NCBI GenBank assembly: GCA_964344685.1
Contig: CAYFOK010000001.1
Location: forward strand, 420,960 to 484,959
Length of the DNA stretch: 64,000 bases
Direction of reading: 5' to 3'
Origin: Scalindua sp964344685
GTDB taxonomy: Bacteria > Planctomycetota > Brocadiia > Brocadiales > Scalinduaceae
Shown here piece after piece: positions 1 through 8,955 of the stretch (position 1 is its first letter; each line of letters begins with the position of its first letter). A model generated the notes under the pieces. The model did no database searches and was not told where the DNA came from. It saw only the letters and a list, made by a program, of their open reading frames with translations. Position numbers and translations under genes: made by a program.

Positions 1-381
1 GTTGAAACAATTAAATATAGTGTTTTTATTAAGAAAGTAAACAAAATTTTAACTTTATAATCGTTAGTTGTTTCTCTATACAAGATTAGTCTGATCCCTG
101 ATTTTAATGTAAACAATTACTTTTACGCTTCGTAACTGTAATATTTCTCTTGCCTTTTTTCCTGTCTCTAATAATATGGACAAAATATATCCTGTTTTAC
201 GAAGAAAATTCATAATGTTACTATATGTCTGTTGATTAAGCACTTGAGATATCGTTACAGATTAGTTAAATAATCATTTGTACATTTGCCTTACGTTAAA
301 AATTCGGGATATAAAAAAATTTAGGATGAAATTTTAAGGCAGGAACCTTTTTGTTTAATAAGCTGTTATAAATGGTGATGA
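1..381. other. AT-rich spacer upstream of the sigma-factor gene
   Basis: No coding region or RNA gene is visible on either strand in this stretch. It is strongly AT-rich and ends directly at the sigma-factor start codon. The only candidate signal is the promoter-like pair listed separately. Confidence 0.5.
342..370 (+). promoter_or_regulatory. Possible ECF-type promoter
   Basis: GGAACC lies 17 bases before GTTATA. GGAAC is the usual -35 core of promoters read by ECF sigma factors, so this could be autoregulation of the sigma gene that follows. The transcript would begin only a few bases before the ATG at 382, leaving almost no leader and no Shine-Dalgarno site, which weakens the call. Confidence 0.25.
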
Positions 382-981
382 ATGAAAGACTTTGGCAGCC
401 AGGAAAGTAAAATTAAGGAGTTTGAGGCGTCTGCTCTGGAGCACATAGACTCGCTTTTTAACTTTGGAATGCGGATGACTGGAAACAGGGAAGCAGCCGA
501 AGACCTCGTTCAAGAGACATATCTTAAAGTACATAGATTTTCACATACATTTAAGGAGGGATCCAACTTAAAGGCATGGCTGTTCAAGATTTTACGAAAT
601 ACCTTTATCAATACGTTCAGAAAAAAGATTAAAGAGCCTAAATCGGTTCATTATGACGAGGTTGAAGATTTCTATCTATTCAACAAAATTAAAACTGACA
701 AAAAAGAAGGGGGCTACGTAAGCGGTGAAAATACAGATGTTTACGAATTTCTTGAAGATGAGGTAAAAAATGCGGTTAATAGTCTTCCTCTTGCTTTCAG
801 GGAAGTTGTTTTGTATTCGGATATTGAGGATCTCAGTTATAGCGAAATATCCGAAATTGTTGGGTGCCCTATAGGAACAGTAAAATCAAGGCTTTTCAGA
901 GCAAGAAAATTGTTGCAGAAATCATTATGGAACTACGCAAATGAGAGGGGTTATTTGAAAGAAAGGCAGGGGGGAAAGTAA
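382..981 (+). CDS. RNA polymerase sigma factor, ECF (sigma-70) family
   Basis: A 199-residue sigma-70 family protein with only regions 2 and 4, as in ECF factors. Region 2 spans about residues 19-85 and contains DLVQETYLK and NLKAWLFKI, the core-binding and -10 recognition segments. Region 4 lies at about 134-179 with the helix-turn-helix GCPIGTVKSRLFRARK. A charged linker of about 50 residues separates them. The next gene, 5 bases downstream, is a zinc anti-sigma factor, so the pair forms a membrane-gated transcription switch, probably for envelope stress. The target regulon is unknown. No clear ribosome binding site precedes the ATG. Confidence 0.93.
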   Translation: MKDFGSQESKIKEFEASALEHIDSLFNFGMRMTGNREAAEDLVQETYLKVHRFSHTFKEGSNLKAWLFKILRNTFINTFRKKIKEPKSVHYDEVEDFYLFNKIKTDKKEGGYVSGENTDVYEFLEDEVKNAVNSLPLAFREVVLYSDIEDLSYSEISEIVGCPIGTVKSRLFRARKLLQKSLWNYANERGYLKERQGGK

Positions 982-986
982 ATATA

Positions 987-1829
987 ATGACTTGTAAAGA
1001 AGCTATTGAACAATTCAATGAATTCCTGGATAACGAACTTGATGATGCGGATTATTCGAAAATCAGACAACATATCGAGATATGTCGTGGATGTTGTGAA
1101 AAGATTGAGTTTGAACGCTCAATAAAGAAAGTCATAAGAGAAAAAACTCAGCTTCATAAAACACCCCAACATGTAGTGCAAAGTATCGTAAGTCAGTGGG
1201 CAGAGTTAAACGAACAGCGCAAGAGGCCGGAACCTATAGCTGTTGAGCACGAAGTAACACACCGTAAAAGCATATTTGGTTTTTTTACATTAAGGCCGGC
1301 ATATGTAACGATGGCAGTCTTACTGCCTATGACCATTATAGGCCTTGCCGTATATCTTGCTTTTTTCAGACCAGCAGAATTCTCTCCTATTGTTAAGGTT
1401 GCAGCAGAGCGTCACGACAGCTTTGTTAATGATGATCTGCACCTTGATCTTGTCAGTTCAGATAGTAATGAAATAAGAAGGCATTTAGAAAATCTACAGC
1501 GGTCTAATCTTGCCATAGATGTTCCCGATTGTAATGGGCGCGAAATGGAACTTCTGGGATGCAAGAATTACAGTATGGATGGGAAAAAAAGTGCTTATGT
1601 TGGATTAAGAGGCCACCAAAACAAGATATCGTTAGAGATAGTAAACGGTTCGGGGATGAATATAGACAAGTTGCAGCGAGAATTTTACAGGGGCAGGTCA
1701 TATTATTTTGGAAAACATAAAGGATATAATGTAGTTATATGGAAGCAGGGCAATACACTGTATAGCCTTACTTCTAAAATGAATAGAGAAGGACTTATGC
1801 GTGTAGCCAGCGAAACCTTACTTCCTTAA
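987..1829 (+). CDS. Zinc-finger anti-sigma factor, single-pass membrane protein
   Basis: A 280-residue protein whose first 40 residues form a zf-HC2 (ZAS) domain: Cys3 and the motif His29-x3-Cys33-x2-Cys36. This domain sequesters the partner ECF sigma factor in the cytoplasm. One transmembrane helix lies at about residues 106-127 and the remaining 150 residues are outside the membrane, where they could sense a signal or be cut by proteases. AGGGGGGAAAG precedes the ATG. The 5-base gap to the sigma gene indicates co-transcription. The outer domain is not one I recognise. Confidence 0.88.
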   Translation: MTCKEAIEQFNEFLDNELDDADYSKIRQHIEICRGCCEKIEFERSIKKVIREKTQLHKTPQHVVQSIVSQWAELNEQRKRPEPIAVEHEVTHRKSIFGFFTLRPAYVTMAVLLPMTIIGLAVYLAFFRPAEFSPIVKVAAERHDSFVNDDLHLDLVSSDSNEIRRHLENLQRSNLAIDVPDCNGREMELLGCKNYSMDGKKSAYVGLRGHQNKISLEIVNGSGMNIDKLQREFYRGRSYYFGKHKGYNVVIWKQGNTLYSLTSKMNREGLMRVASETLLP

Positions 1830-1857
1830 AATAAATGATGTGAAAGGAGGTATGGAA

Positions 1858-2493
1858 ATGTTTCAATCATTTATTATTAAACAAACAATAGCTTTTTGGT
1901 TTTTATGCCTGATCGTTGTTGGTTGCACATCGTACACACCTTACCGTTACAGCTTTTCACTTATTGAACCACAAAACGAAACCCTCCGTAATGACGCAGT
2001 CGATCAGGTAATGAGTTTTGGGGATAGTGATATCGAATTCAGATTTATTCCTTCTTCCGAGAATATACACGTGACAATCAAGAACAAAAGCGACCAGGAA
2101 ATAAATCTTGTCAGGAATAGAGCTGAATATATAGACAAATCAGGTGAATCTCGCAGGGTTCATTATGGCTATGATTACGAGCAGGAGGTAAAAAACTTTG
2201 CAGTTAATACCAGCTCGTTAGTTCCATCATTGCGGATAGACCCTAATTCTGAGATTACAGGATATGTCTGGATAAATAACTGGCCCGATTTCCATATAGG
2301 GCAAGGACCTGGAAACGATCCTATTTCAACGCCTAATATACACAATCGAATGGAGCCTTTCTTCCCAAGGTATAGTTTTGAGGGAAGTGTTAAAGATTTA
2401 AAAAACTCAACTTTTAATCTTATCCTGCCAATTGATTATGGTGATTTTTTTCGCGACTATACATTTACTTTCAAGATAGATGATGTAAAATAG
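1858..2493 (+). CDS. Predicted lipoprotein of unknown function
   Basis: About 211 residues beginning with a hydrophobic segment ending in LIVVGC, a lipobox, so the mature protein should be acylated at Cys and anchored in a membrane. The ATG at 1858 is preferred because AAAGGAGG sits 7 bases before it; the reading frame also opens with a GTG at 1840 but that would place the Shine-Dalgarno site inside the gene. The body looks beta-rich with no family I recognise. It follows the anti-sigma gene by 28 bases and may be part of the same operon, so a link to the envelope signal sensed by that system is possible. Confidence 0.75.
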   Translation: MFQSFIIKQTIAFWFLCLIVVGCTSYTPYRYSFSLIEPQNETLRNDAVDQVMSFGDSDIEFRFIPSSENIHVTIKNKSDQEINLVRNRAEYIDKSGESRRVHYGYDYEQEVKNFAVNTSSLVPSLRIDPNSEITGYVWINNWPDFHIGQGPGNDPISTPNIHNRMEPFFPRYSFEGSVKDLKNSTFNLILPIDYGDFFRDYTFTFKIDDVK

Positions 2494-2530
2494 ATACCGC
2501 TAATCTGTATGCATAAAATGTTATTTTTTC

Positions 2531-2565
2531 AACTTACTGCCCGAACTGATTGGCAGGCAGGCACT
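2531..2565. repeat. Short dispersed palindromic repeat, copy 1
   Basis: The segment aacttactgcccgaactgat and the following TTGGCAGGCAGGCACT recur with few changes at 29225-29264. The core CTGCC...GGCAG can fold into a small hairpin. It lies in the spacer between two genes and is probably a non-mobile intergenic repeat. Confidence 0.5.
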
Positions 2566-2596
2566 TTTAACTTGGAACTTTTATGTATTAAGCTTC

Positions 2597-3262
2597 ATGA
2601 GTACAAGACTTATTATATTTGCAAAGAGCCCGATTCCCGGTAAGGTTAAAACAAGGCTTACTCCTGATATTACTCCCGCCGAAGCTGCAGAATTATATAA
2701 AGCGTTTATTATTGATATAGTCGGTACTGCATACAATCTACAATGTGAACAAGTTGCTATTGCATATACGCCCTCAAATGCGGAAACTGCATTTCATAGC
2801 ATATGCGGACAATCAGTAAGCTACTTTCCGCAGCAAGGGCATGATCTTGGCGAACGAATGAAAAATGCATTTAAGCACTCTTTTGCCAGAGGTTCAAAGA
2901 GAACAATAATTATCGGAACAGACAGTCCTACCCTTCCTTTATCCTACATTCAGAAAGCCTTTGACGCATTAAAAGAGGTACCTGTTACAATAGGTCCCAC
3001 TTTTGATGGTGGTTATTATCTAATCGGTCTTTCAGAGCAGAACTGTACAATCTTTGAAGGTGTTGACTGGAGCACATCAAGAGTATTCAGCCAGACCCTG
3101 ACAAGGATAGAGGAAGCAAATAAACCACTATATGTATTGCCTCCCTGGTATGATGTTGACACTTTAGACAATCTGGAATTCTTGAGGTCGCACATTCATG
3201 CAATGAAGTTGAGTGGCAGTTCTGAACTTCCAGGCAAAACTATGCAGTTCTTGAAAATGTGA
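2597..3262 (+). CDS. TIGR04282/DUF2064-family glycosyltransferase-like protein
   Basis: A 221-residue cytoplasmic protein with the nucleotidyltransferase/GT-A-like fold of the DUF2064 family. It opens with LIIFAKSPIPGKVKTRL, the family signature, and carries IIGTDSPTLP and GPTFDGGYYLIGL, where the acidic residues would hold metal and nucleotide sugar. Members are annotated as 'arsenosugar biosynthesis glycosyltransferase', but most lack arsenic-gene neighbours, as here, so the substrate is open. Its end overlaps the reading frame of the next gene, suggesting shared transcription. Confidence 0.85.
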   Translation: MSTRLIIFAKSPIPGKVKTRLTPDITPAEAAELYKAFIIDIVGTAYNLQCEQVAIAYTPSNAETAFHSICGQSVSYFPQQGHDLGERMKNAFKHSFARGSKRTIIIGTDSPTLPLSYIQKAFDALKEVPVTIGPTFDGGYYLIGLSEQNCTIFEGVDWSTSRVFSQTLTRIEEANKPLYVLPPWYDVDTLDNLEFLRSHIHAMKLSGSSELPGKTMQFLKM

Positions 3263-3270
3263 GGGTGTAT

Positions 3271-4146
3271 ATGACTAAAATATTAATATCTGAATATCTT
3301 TTTGTTAAAGTAACCTGCTTGTTATTTCTTTCTCTCTTTCATATCGGAAATTTATATTCTGGTGAATATGAGAAATGCGAAAATGCTTTGCCTTTATCGG
3401 TAATATCCCTTAAAAGCAAACAGGAAAGCAAAAACAATATTACAAAGTTTGATGGTGAGTTATTTAAATTTAATATCGGTTTCTGGCTTTTTAAAAAAAT
3501 GGGTACCGCTACTCTTCAGTGTGAGAAGGGGCTTAACAATCTGACAGTTACTATAGATGCAACAACGATTGGGCTGATTGGTAAGATGCTTCACAGGCAC
3601 AATACATATAAAACTACTATGTTTTTTGACAACGACACAAACAGATTAAGACCTCTGGAAACGTACGAGAAAAAGATTAAGGGTGATAAGGAGAGGATAA
3701 AGATTACGAAATATGATTATGTAAATAATGTACGTAAATTCAAAATATGGAAAAATGGTATAATTCGTAGAGAAAATGAAATTAAGATTGAAAATAACGT
3801 AAGTGACGATGGGATTTCGGCGTTCTATAATCTTCGGAATGGAATGTATGGAGAAGTAAAAGAGGGGGCCAGTTTTCATATATGTACTACTTATAGGAAC
3901 AGATCAACAGACTCCAGCGTATTTGTTCGCCGTCCTTCAAAGTCAGATAAATTATCTAAATGGGCACAAGACAATTTGAATATTCATTTTGCAGCAGACA
4001 TTACCATGGATCCTGAAGTTTTTGACTCGGAAGAAGGCAAACTGGTAATATTGTTTACAGAGGATTTAATACCGGTTGGTTTTATAGCAAGAGACGTTAT
4101 CGGATTCGGTGATTTGTATGGTGTCCTGGAGAGTAATACAAACTGA
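3271..4146 (+). CDS. Secreted DUF3108-like protein
   Basis: About 291 residues with an N-terminal signal peptide (hydrophobic stretch around VTCLLFLSLFHIGNLYSG). The mature part has the feel of DUF3108: an opening beta segment with GxxxKMGTATL, a middle part with YEKKIKGDKERIKI, and SAFYNLRN. DUF3108 proteins are periplasmic and of unknown biochemical role. The ATG at 3271 is preferred over the GTG at 3259, because GAGGGTG lies just upstream of it. The nearest gene downstream is convergent and only 6 bases away. Confidence 0.6.
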   Translation: MTKILISEYLFVKVTCLLFLSLFHIGNLYSGEYEKCENALPLSVISLKSKQESKNNITKFDGELFKFNIGFWLFKKMGTATLQCEKGLNNLTVTIDATTIGLIGKMLHRHNTYKTTMFFDNDTNRLRPLETYEKKIKGDKERIKITKYDYVNNVRKFKIWKNGIIRRENEIKIENNVSDDGISAFYNLRNGMYGEVKEGASFHICTTYRNRSTDSSVFVRRPSKSDKLSKWAQDNLNIHFAADITMDPEVFDSEEGKLVILFTEDLIPVGFIARDVIGFGDLYGVLESNTN

Positions 4147-4151
4147 TGACT

Positions 4152-5255
4152 TCAATCTTCTAATGCTTGTATTGGGGGAGATTCTGCAATTGCCCATTCA
4201 AGTTTTGACAGTACAAAAAGCCCGGTACCAATAAATAACAACTCCCGAAATCTTTTCAATATTCCAAACGTCAATGCAATACCTGCACCTAGTTTCAGGC
4301 TCGCAAAAACTGCGATAATTCCACCCTCCTGGCCGCCAACACTTCCTGGTATAAAGGAAGTTATTCCTTTTGCAACAGTTGTAAGTGATTCAATTATATA
4401 GGAGGAGACGGTATCTAAAGGGATATTTAGAAGGTAAAGAATCAAGTATGCTTCTATCACACCGGCAAGCCATCCCACAAAAAAACAGATAAAAGTGTAA
4501 GCAGCTTTCTTTTTGTTGTGGATATAAAATTGGTATATATTTTCATCAAGCTCTCTTAGCCTCACTTTCCTCTCTTCAATATAACGTATCCTTATTCTCA
4601 GTATGCTTAATAGTTTAAACAGGAAGGCAAAAAGGCCGTGCTTCTGAATAAAAATAATAAATATTATTACGGGTATACCTAACAGTACAATTGCTATCGA
4701 ACCAATTAAATGTGTACTTGATACATTTAATTTGAACAAAAGGAAAATAACGCCTATCATTACAAAGATTATCTGTGTGATCGTCAGCATCGTCTTTGAA
4801 ATAACAACGGAGGCCATGCCATCAAACAGTGAAATGTTGTGTTTCTTAAGGAAATAAGCTTTCACAGGTTCTCCTGCAAAATTTGCGGATGGTACGATAG
4901 AATTTACCGATTCTCCAGCAAGTCTTATTATGAAGAGGTCTTTAAAGCTTATCTTCTCCTCTTTTAATGAATACTTCCATCCGAGAGTATCGAGGGCGAA
5001 AACGAGTGAGAAAGGTAAAAATAGAAGCAAAACCTTCCATTTCAGAGCAATGAGTTGGTGGTAGATAGTGGAAGGCCCCACCTTGTAAATCAGTACAAAA
5101 AAGATTGCACAACCAAAAATTAACAGTAGTATTTTGTATTTTTTCTTATTCTTCACTAATGATTCCAATCTGTATTCTTCACATGAAACATTTACATTTA
5201 TGCCGGTTATTAACAGACTTGCTAAACAAGTCAGGCTGTCAGCAGAATGCGGCAA
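4152..5255 (-). CDS. Flippase-like integral membrane protein (LPG synthase TM / YbhN family)
   Basis: An integral membrane protein of the lysylphosphatidylglycerol-synthase transmembrane (UPF0104, flippase-like) family. Around eight hydrophobic segments are visible, with family hallmarks GESVNSIVPSANFAGEPVKA and SFIPGSVGGQEGGIIA. Relatives without a catalytic domain are thought to move lipids or glycolipids across the membrane. The first 30-odd residues before the first helix do not look like family sequence, so a TTG near 5168 or a nearby GTG may be the true start. It appears to be the last gene of a minus-strand cluster with a kinase, a radical SAM enzyme and a TIM-barrel protein. Confidence 0.82.
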   Translation of the reverse strand: MPHSADSLTCLASLLITGINVNVSCEEYRLESLVKNKKKYKILLLIFGCAIFFVLIYKVGPSTIYHQLIALKWKVLLLFLPFSLVFALDTLGWKYSLKEEKISFKDLFIIRLAGESVNSIVPSANFAGEPVKAYFLKKHNISLFDGMASVVISKTMLTITQIIFVMIGVIFLLFKLNVSSTHLIGSIAIVLLGIPVIIFIIFIQKHGLFAFLFKLLSILRIRIRYIEERKVRLRELDENIYQFYIHNKKKAAYTFICFFVGWLAGVIEAYLILYLLNIPLDTVSSYIIESLTTVAKGITSFIPGSVGGQEGGIIAVFASLKLGAGIALTFGILKRFRELLFIGTGLFVLSKLEWAIAESPPIQALED

Positions 5256-5394
5256 TTATTTGTTGTTGAGGGAGAGTCATTTGGAAACGAGTTGGAAGTC
5301 TTTTATGGATAAATAATGTTATATACGTATTTGACAAAGGACAAGGGTTAATTTTTTTTTTGCATTCTGAATTTTTCTAAACGGTCTTGTAATG

Positions 5395-6219
5395 TTACTG
5401 ATTTGTGTTTTTTATATACATGCTCTTTAACATTTTGTTTTTATTCTTCATAACATATTTGTAAATCCATTTTTTCTCTAGTTCGATATTTTCATCATAC
5501 CTTATTAAAATAACAATAAAGAGACATGGTAAAAAATAATTCTTTCTATTTTCTTCAGTTTTTATCTTTTCCCAATAAAACCTTGCAATAAATTGCCTAC
5601 CCATCCATTCTATCAATTCTGTGGATATTGATTTTCTATTTAATGATCTTCCTAATTTAATTAAATAATAAGTTCTTGCTAAATCTATGTATTTATTACT
5701 TATAAATGTATTTGCCCAATCAATAACCCTGAAATTATAGTTTTGATCCACAAAAACATTCTCAGGTTGATAATCACCGTGACATATTTCATTATTATCT
5801 ATTGCTCTTAAGTATTTCAGAATTATTTCTATTTCAGAATCGCATAATAAACTTGAATTCATTATTCTTTGTTGTAACTTATTTGTATAGTTTGGAAAGT
5901 TTTCAATAGTAATATTGTTTATTATTTTCTGAGTTTGTGAGAATTCGTATACAATCCTGCGTACATTATTAAGGTTTCTTGAAATGTATTCAGAGAACAT
6001 TTGCCCATGTATTTTCTCATATACAATTCCCATTCTGTTTTTAACATTGATAACGTCATAAACTTTTGGTGCTATACGTGTTAAATCAGAGATGTTCTTT
6101 GTTATATGATATTCGTATTCTATGTCCTTATCGCTGAAAGTAGAATGAAATAATTTTAATACCTTATTGTCTTTGTAATCATATACCTCAGCAGTTCGTC
6201 CTTCACCTATTTTTTCCAT
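5395..6219 (-). CDS. APH/choline-kinase-fold phosphotransferase
   Basis: About 274 residues with the aminoglycoside-phosphotransferase kinase fold. MEKIGEGRTAEVYDYKDNKV gives the ATP-binding loop, EICHGDYQPENVFVD the catalytic loop (Brenner motif HGDxxxxN), and FRVIDWANTF the metal-binding Asp. Such kinases phosphorylate small hydroxylated molecules; the substrate here is unknown. The ATG at 6219 is chosen because the 26 upstream codons encode only hydrophobic filler and the kinase domain starts at this Met. The gene is visibly richer in A and T than its neighbours, which may mark recent acquisition. It sits between the radical SAM and flippase genes on the same strand. Confidence 0.8.
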   Translation of the reverse strand: MEKIGEGRTAEVYDYKDNKVLKLFHSTFSDKDIEYEYHITKNISDLTRIAPKVYDVINVKNRMGIVYEKIHGQMFSEYISRNLNNVRRIVYEFSQTQKIINNITIENFPNYTNKLQQRIMNSSLLCDSEIEIILKYLRAIDNNEICHGDYQPENVFVDQNYNFRVIDWANTFISNKYIDLARTYYLIKLGRSLNRKSISTELIEWMGRQFIARFYWEKIKTEENRKNYFLPCLFIVILIRYDENIELEKKWIYKYVMKNKNKMLKSMYIKNTNQ

Positions 6220-6320
6220 AATAATATTTCTACTTATTATCAGGATAATCACTAATAAATTAATTAGATATATTATCACTGATGCCGGGTTATGCACCCG
6301 TTAAGAAGTACCTACTATCA

Positions 6321-7814
6321 CTATAAATATTTCTCTGTATATTCACTGGACAATTCTTGAAACAGTGTTTCCGCTTCCTGGCCGTTGCCTTCGCATTTTT
6401 TTATCCTGGGCCACTCGCTCTTTGGAAACTTTACATATAAAGGGAACGTTTTCTGAAGGCTGAGAAGTTCTTCCCTGGAAATTTGAGGCATGTTTAATAC
6501 CGTTTCAGATCTGTAATCACCGGCATGTGCCCCTTTTCGCATAAGTCCCTGTTCATCACAATATTCGCGCAATGCAGTGCCTTTATAAGGATTGTATAGT
6601 GACACCATCACCCCAGGTACATTTATCTTCCTGTTAAACTCGATAGTCTCAAAAATATTTTCCCTGGTTTCAGTGGGAAAGCCGATAATGTTGTTAGCAC
6701 TTACCCTGAGGCTTGATTTTTCCAGAAGGCTGAAAGCTTTTAATATCGTCTCGTCGTTCATATTTCTGCCAAGAAGATTACGGCGCAACTCCATGTTGCC
6801 GCTTTCGATACCAAGACTTATCCCCTCACAACCTGAAGACTCAAGGAGTTTAATGTTCTCTTCATTAATTGATTCAGGTCGTGCTTCAATCCAGAATGGG
6901 ATATCCACTTCTTTATAGCGTTCGATAAATTCGGCAATCCTCTCCCGTTTAGTAGTAAGAAAGCTTTCGGCAACCAGATATGCAAATTCAAGATTGTATC
7001 TCTCTTTTTTCTCCTTCATTTCGTCAATAAGTCTCTTGATACTTTTTTCTCTATAATAACCACCGTTGTTTGCATAAAGTTTATTCAGACCGTAATCACT
7101 GCAGAATCGGCAGCTATATGGGCAACCCCTGTTCATTTCAAATGTGCCGGTCATAGAGATCTTGCCACCCATAGGTTTGTAAAATCTCCTGGGTTCGAAT
7201 ATTGTCCAGTCTTGAAACGGCAACTCGTCAAGATCAACAGGTTTTCTGATTCCATTCCTGTATATCTTGCCATCCTGCTTAATCCACATGTTTTGTACTG
7301 ACGTTATGTCCTGTTTTTCTCTAATCTTAGTACATAGTTCAACAAGTGCGTATTCTCCCTCTCCCACGCATACCATGTCAACACATTCTTCGGCAATTAT
7401 CTCTGCAGGGGCAAAAGTGGCAAAGATACCTCCCACAATCATGGGTACGTTATAATAATTCCTTATACTCTTCAGCATTTCTACACCAAGTTCGTAGGTA
7501 CATTCTATACAGGATAAACCTATGATATCAGGTTTGTACTCTTCTACCATCTTTTTGAGATCTTCAAACATATCGGTATCTTTATATACAAGCCCAAATT
7601 CCTCACGATTTGTTTTCCTTACCTGAAGATTCTTTGCCCTCGCCTCATCACCTGTTTCAGTTGCGGTCTTGTAGAAGGTAGTGTCAAACAGCTTTACTCC
7701 AAACCCTTTTTCTTTAAGACATGCCGATATCAAGGAGAGTCCTACAGGCAGTAGAACATCCATCATTGTATTACAGTTTATAAACAAAACTCTGAAATCT
7801 TTGTTATCTGTCAT
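6321..7814 (-). CDS. B12-binding-domain radical SAM protein
   Basis: About 497 residues. The N-terminal third is a cobalamin-binding Rossmann-like domain (RVLFINCNTMMDVLLPVGLS, then IVGGIFATFAP and CVGEGE). The middle holds the radical SAM motif RGCPYSCRFC, which binds a [4Fe-4S] cluster and S-adenosylmethionine; later motifs such as ISLGIESGNMELRRNLL and NIIGFPTET are typical of the barrel. Family members methylate or rearrange unreactive carbons. The ATG at 7814 overlaps the stop of the upstream gene (ATGA), supporting translational coupling; a GTG at 7841 is the alternative. Substrate unknown. Confidence 0.9.
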   Translation of the reverse strand: MTDNKDFRVLFINCNTMMDVLLPVGLSLISACLKEKGFGVKLFDTTFYKTATETGDEARAKNLQVRKTNREEFGLVYKDTDMFEDLKKMVEEYKPDIIGLSCIECTYELGVEMLKSIRNYYNVPMIVGGIFATFAPAEIIAEECVDMVCVGEGEYALVELCTKIREKQDITSVQNMWIKQDGKIYRNGIRKPVDLDELPFQDWTIFEPRRFYKPMGGKISMTGTFEMNRGCPYSCRFCSDYGLNKLYANNGGYYREKSIKRLIDEMKEKKERYNLEFAYLVAESFLTTKRERIAEFIERYKEVDIPFWIEARPESINEENIKLLESSGCEGISLGIESGNMELRRNLLGRNMNDETILKAFSLLEKSSLRVSANNIIGFPTETRENIFETIEFNRKINVPGVMVSLYNPYKGTALREYCDEQGLMRKGAHAGDYRSETVLNMPQISREELLSLQKTFPLYVKFPKSEWPRIKKCEGNGQEAETLFQELSSEYTEKYL

Positions 7815-8653
7815 TTTCTGTTTACTATCTCCTTGACCCACTCCATACCTTCCTGAACAGCATCGGGTATGTTGTCGTAATATGTCTGGTTATATTCAAA
7901 TATAATTTTACAGTCCCTATTGTGTGCTAAAATTGTTTCAAGTGTCTTTTTTATATCTACCCATCCATCTTCTGCCCTTTGTGAGGGATGAACGGGTACG
8001 TGATTATGCTTTTTATTATGCTCCACTCCCTTTGTGTTCCACACATGTATTGATTTAGTATATGGCGCCATAATTTTCACATCTTCTAAAAAGTTACGTT
8101 TGCGTATTCCGGATATCAGAGATGTATGTCCTATATCAATACAGATACCCAATAAAGGGTGGTCCTTAACAAAATCCACAAATTGTTCAGGTTCATGAAA
8201 ATGACCCGAATACCCACCGAACTCAATATAAATGGGCAATTGGTATTCGTCTGCAAGATTAGAGAATTTTGATTTTGTATCACTCACAAGATCCATTACC
8301 TTTTTCCTGTCATGAGAATCTTCTTTCCAGGTCAGATGTGTTACGACAAAATCAGCTTTCCATTCAGCTGCATAACGCAAAGTGTTGTCGATCAGTTTAA
8401 AAGAAAGAGCTCTTTTGTCAGGATCGTCATTAAGGAAAAAGGTGGTTACTCCGGTATATGGAAAATATGAGGGCCTGAAAAATGGTACATGGAAACTGAA
8501 TGGTAGCTCCTTGCTCTCTATGAAAGTCTTTAGCTTTCCTAATCCATCTTCTTGAAAATCAAAAACCTCGTATCTATCTAATCCTGTATGCAAATAGCCT
8601 GCAGGTCTTGCTCTTTCCATATTTCTCTTATAACCGGCACGGACTCCTGCCAT
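7811..8653 (-). CDS. Sugar phosphate isomerase/epimerase-like TIM-barrel protein
   Basis: A 280-residue protein of the xylose-isomerase-like/AP-endonuclease-2 TIM-barrel superfamily. Metal-binding type motifs are visible: VVTHLTWKED, PIYIEFGGYSGHFH and GICIDIGHTSLISG, followed by SIHVWNTKG and IIFEYNQTYYDN. These supply the His, Glu and Asp ligands of a divalent metal centre that isomerises or epimerises sugars. It overlaps the following B12 radical SAM gene by 4 bases, so the two probably act in one pathway. The precise reaction cannot be read from sequence. No strong ribosome binding site precedes the ATG. Confidence 0.82.
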   Translation of the reverse strand: MAGVRAGYKRNMERARPAGYLHTGLDRYEVFDFQEDGLGKLKTFIESKELPFSFHVPFFRPSYFPYTGVTTFFLNDDPDKRALSFKLIDNTLRYAAEWKADFVVTHLTWKEDSHDRKKVMDLVSDTKSKFSNLADEYQLPIYIEFGGYSGHFHEPEQFVDFVKDHPLLGICIDIGHTSLISGIRKRNFLEDVKIMAPYTKSIHVWNTKGVEHNKKHNHVPVHPSQRAEDGWVDIKKTLETILAHNRDCKIIFEYNQTYYDNIPDAVQEGMEWVKEIVNRK

Positions 8654-8955
8654 TAAGCTGAATCATGCCTAAAGTAAAAAACGTTTTTCGTTTTACTACA
8701 ACCTTAGTTCGCTTCAATCTTTAGGCAATTTTAACTCTATCAGTATACATCATTTGTCGATACTTGTTAAATAATTTATTATATAATCAGGTGATGATTC
8801 AATACTGTCCGTAGTTACTGATCACATATTGCTTTTGTCAGTTTCAGCTTGACCGAACTGTTTGAATGGCATATGATGTTTTGACTAACAAGCTACAATT
8901 TTTTGAATTATAAGGTCTGTACTCTTCATGTCGCTCTTAAAAAGGAGCAGTGATT
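8654..8955. other. Divergent intergenic region
   Basis: This spacer lies between the minus-strand cluster and the plus-strand secreted-protein gene, so it should hold promoters for both. It is AT-rich. I saw no convincing operator, riboswitch or small gene. Confidence 0.4.

Noticed and set aside
7180..7205. GGGTTCGAAT resembling a tRNA T-arm
   Set aside because: No acceptor or anticodon stem can be formed around it, and it lies inside the radical SAM coding region.
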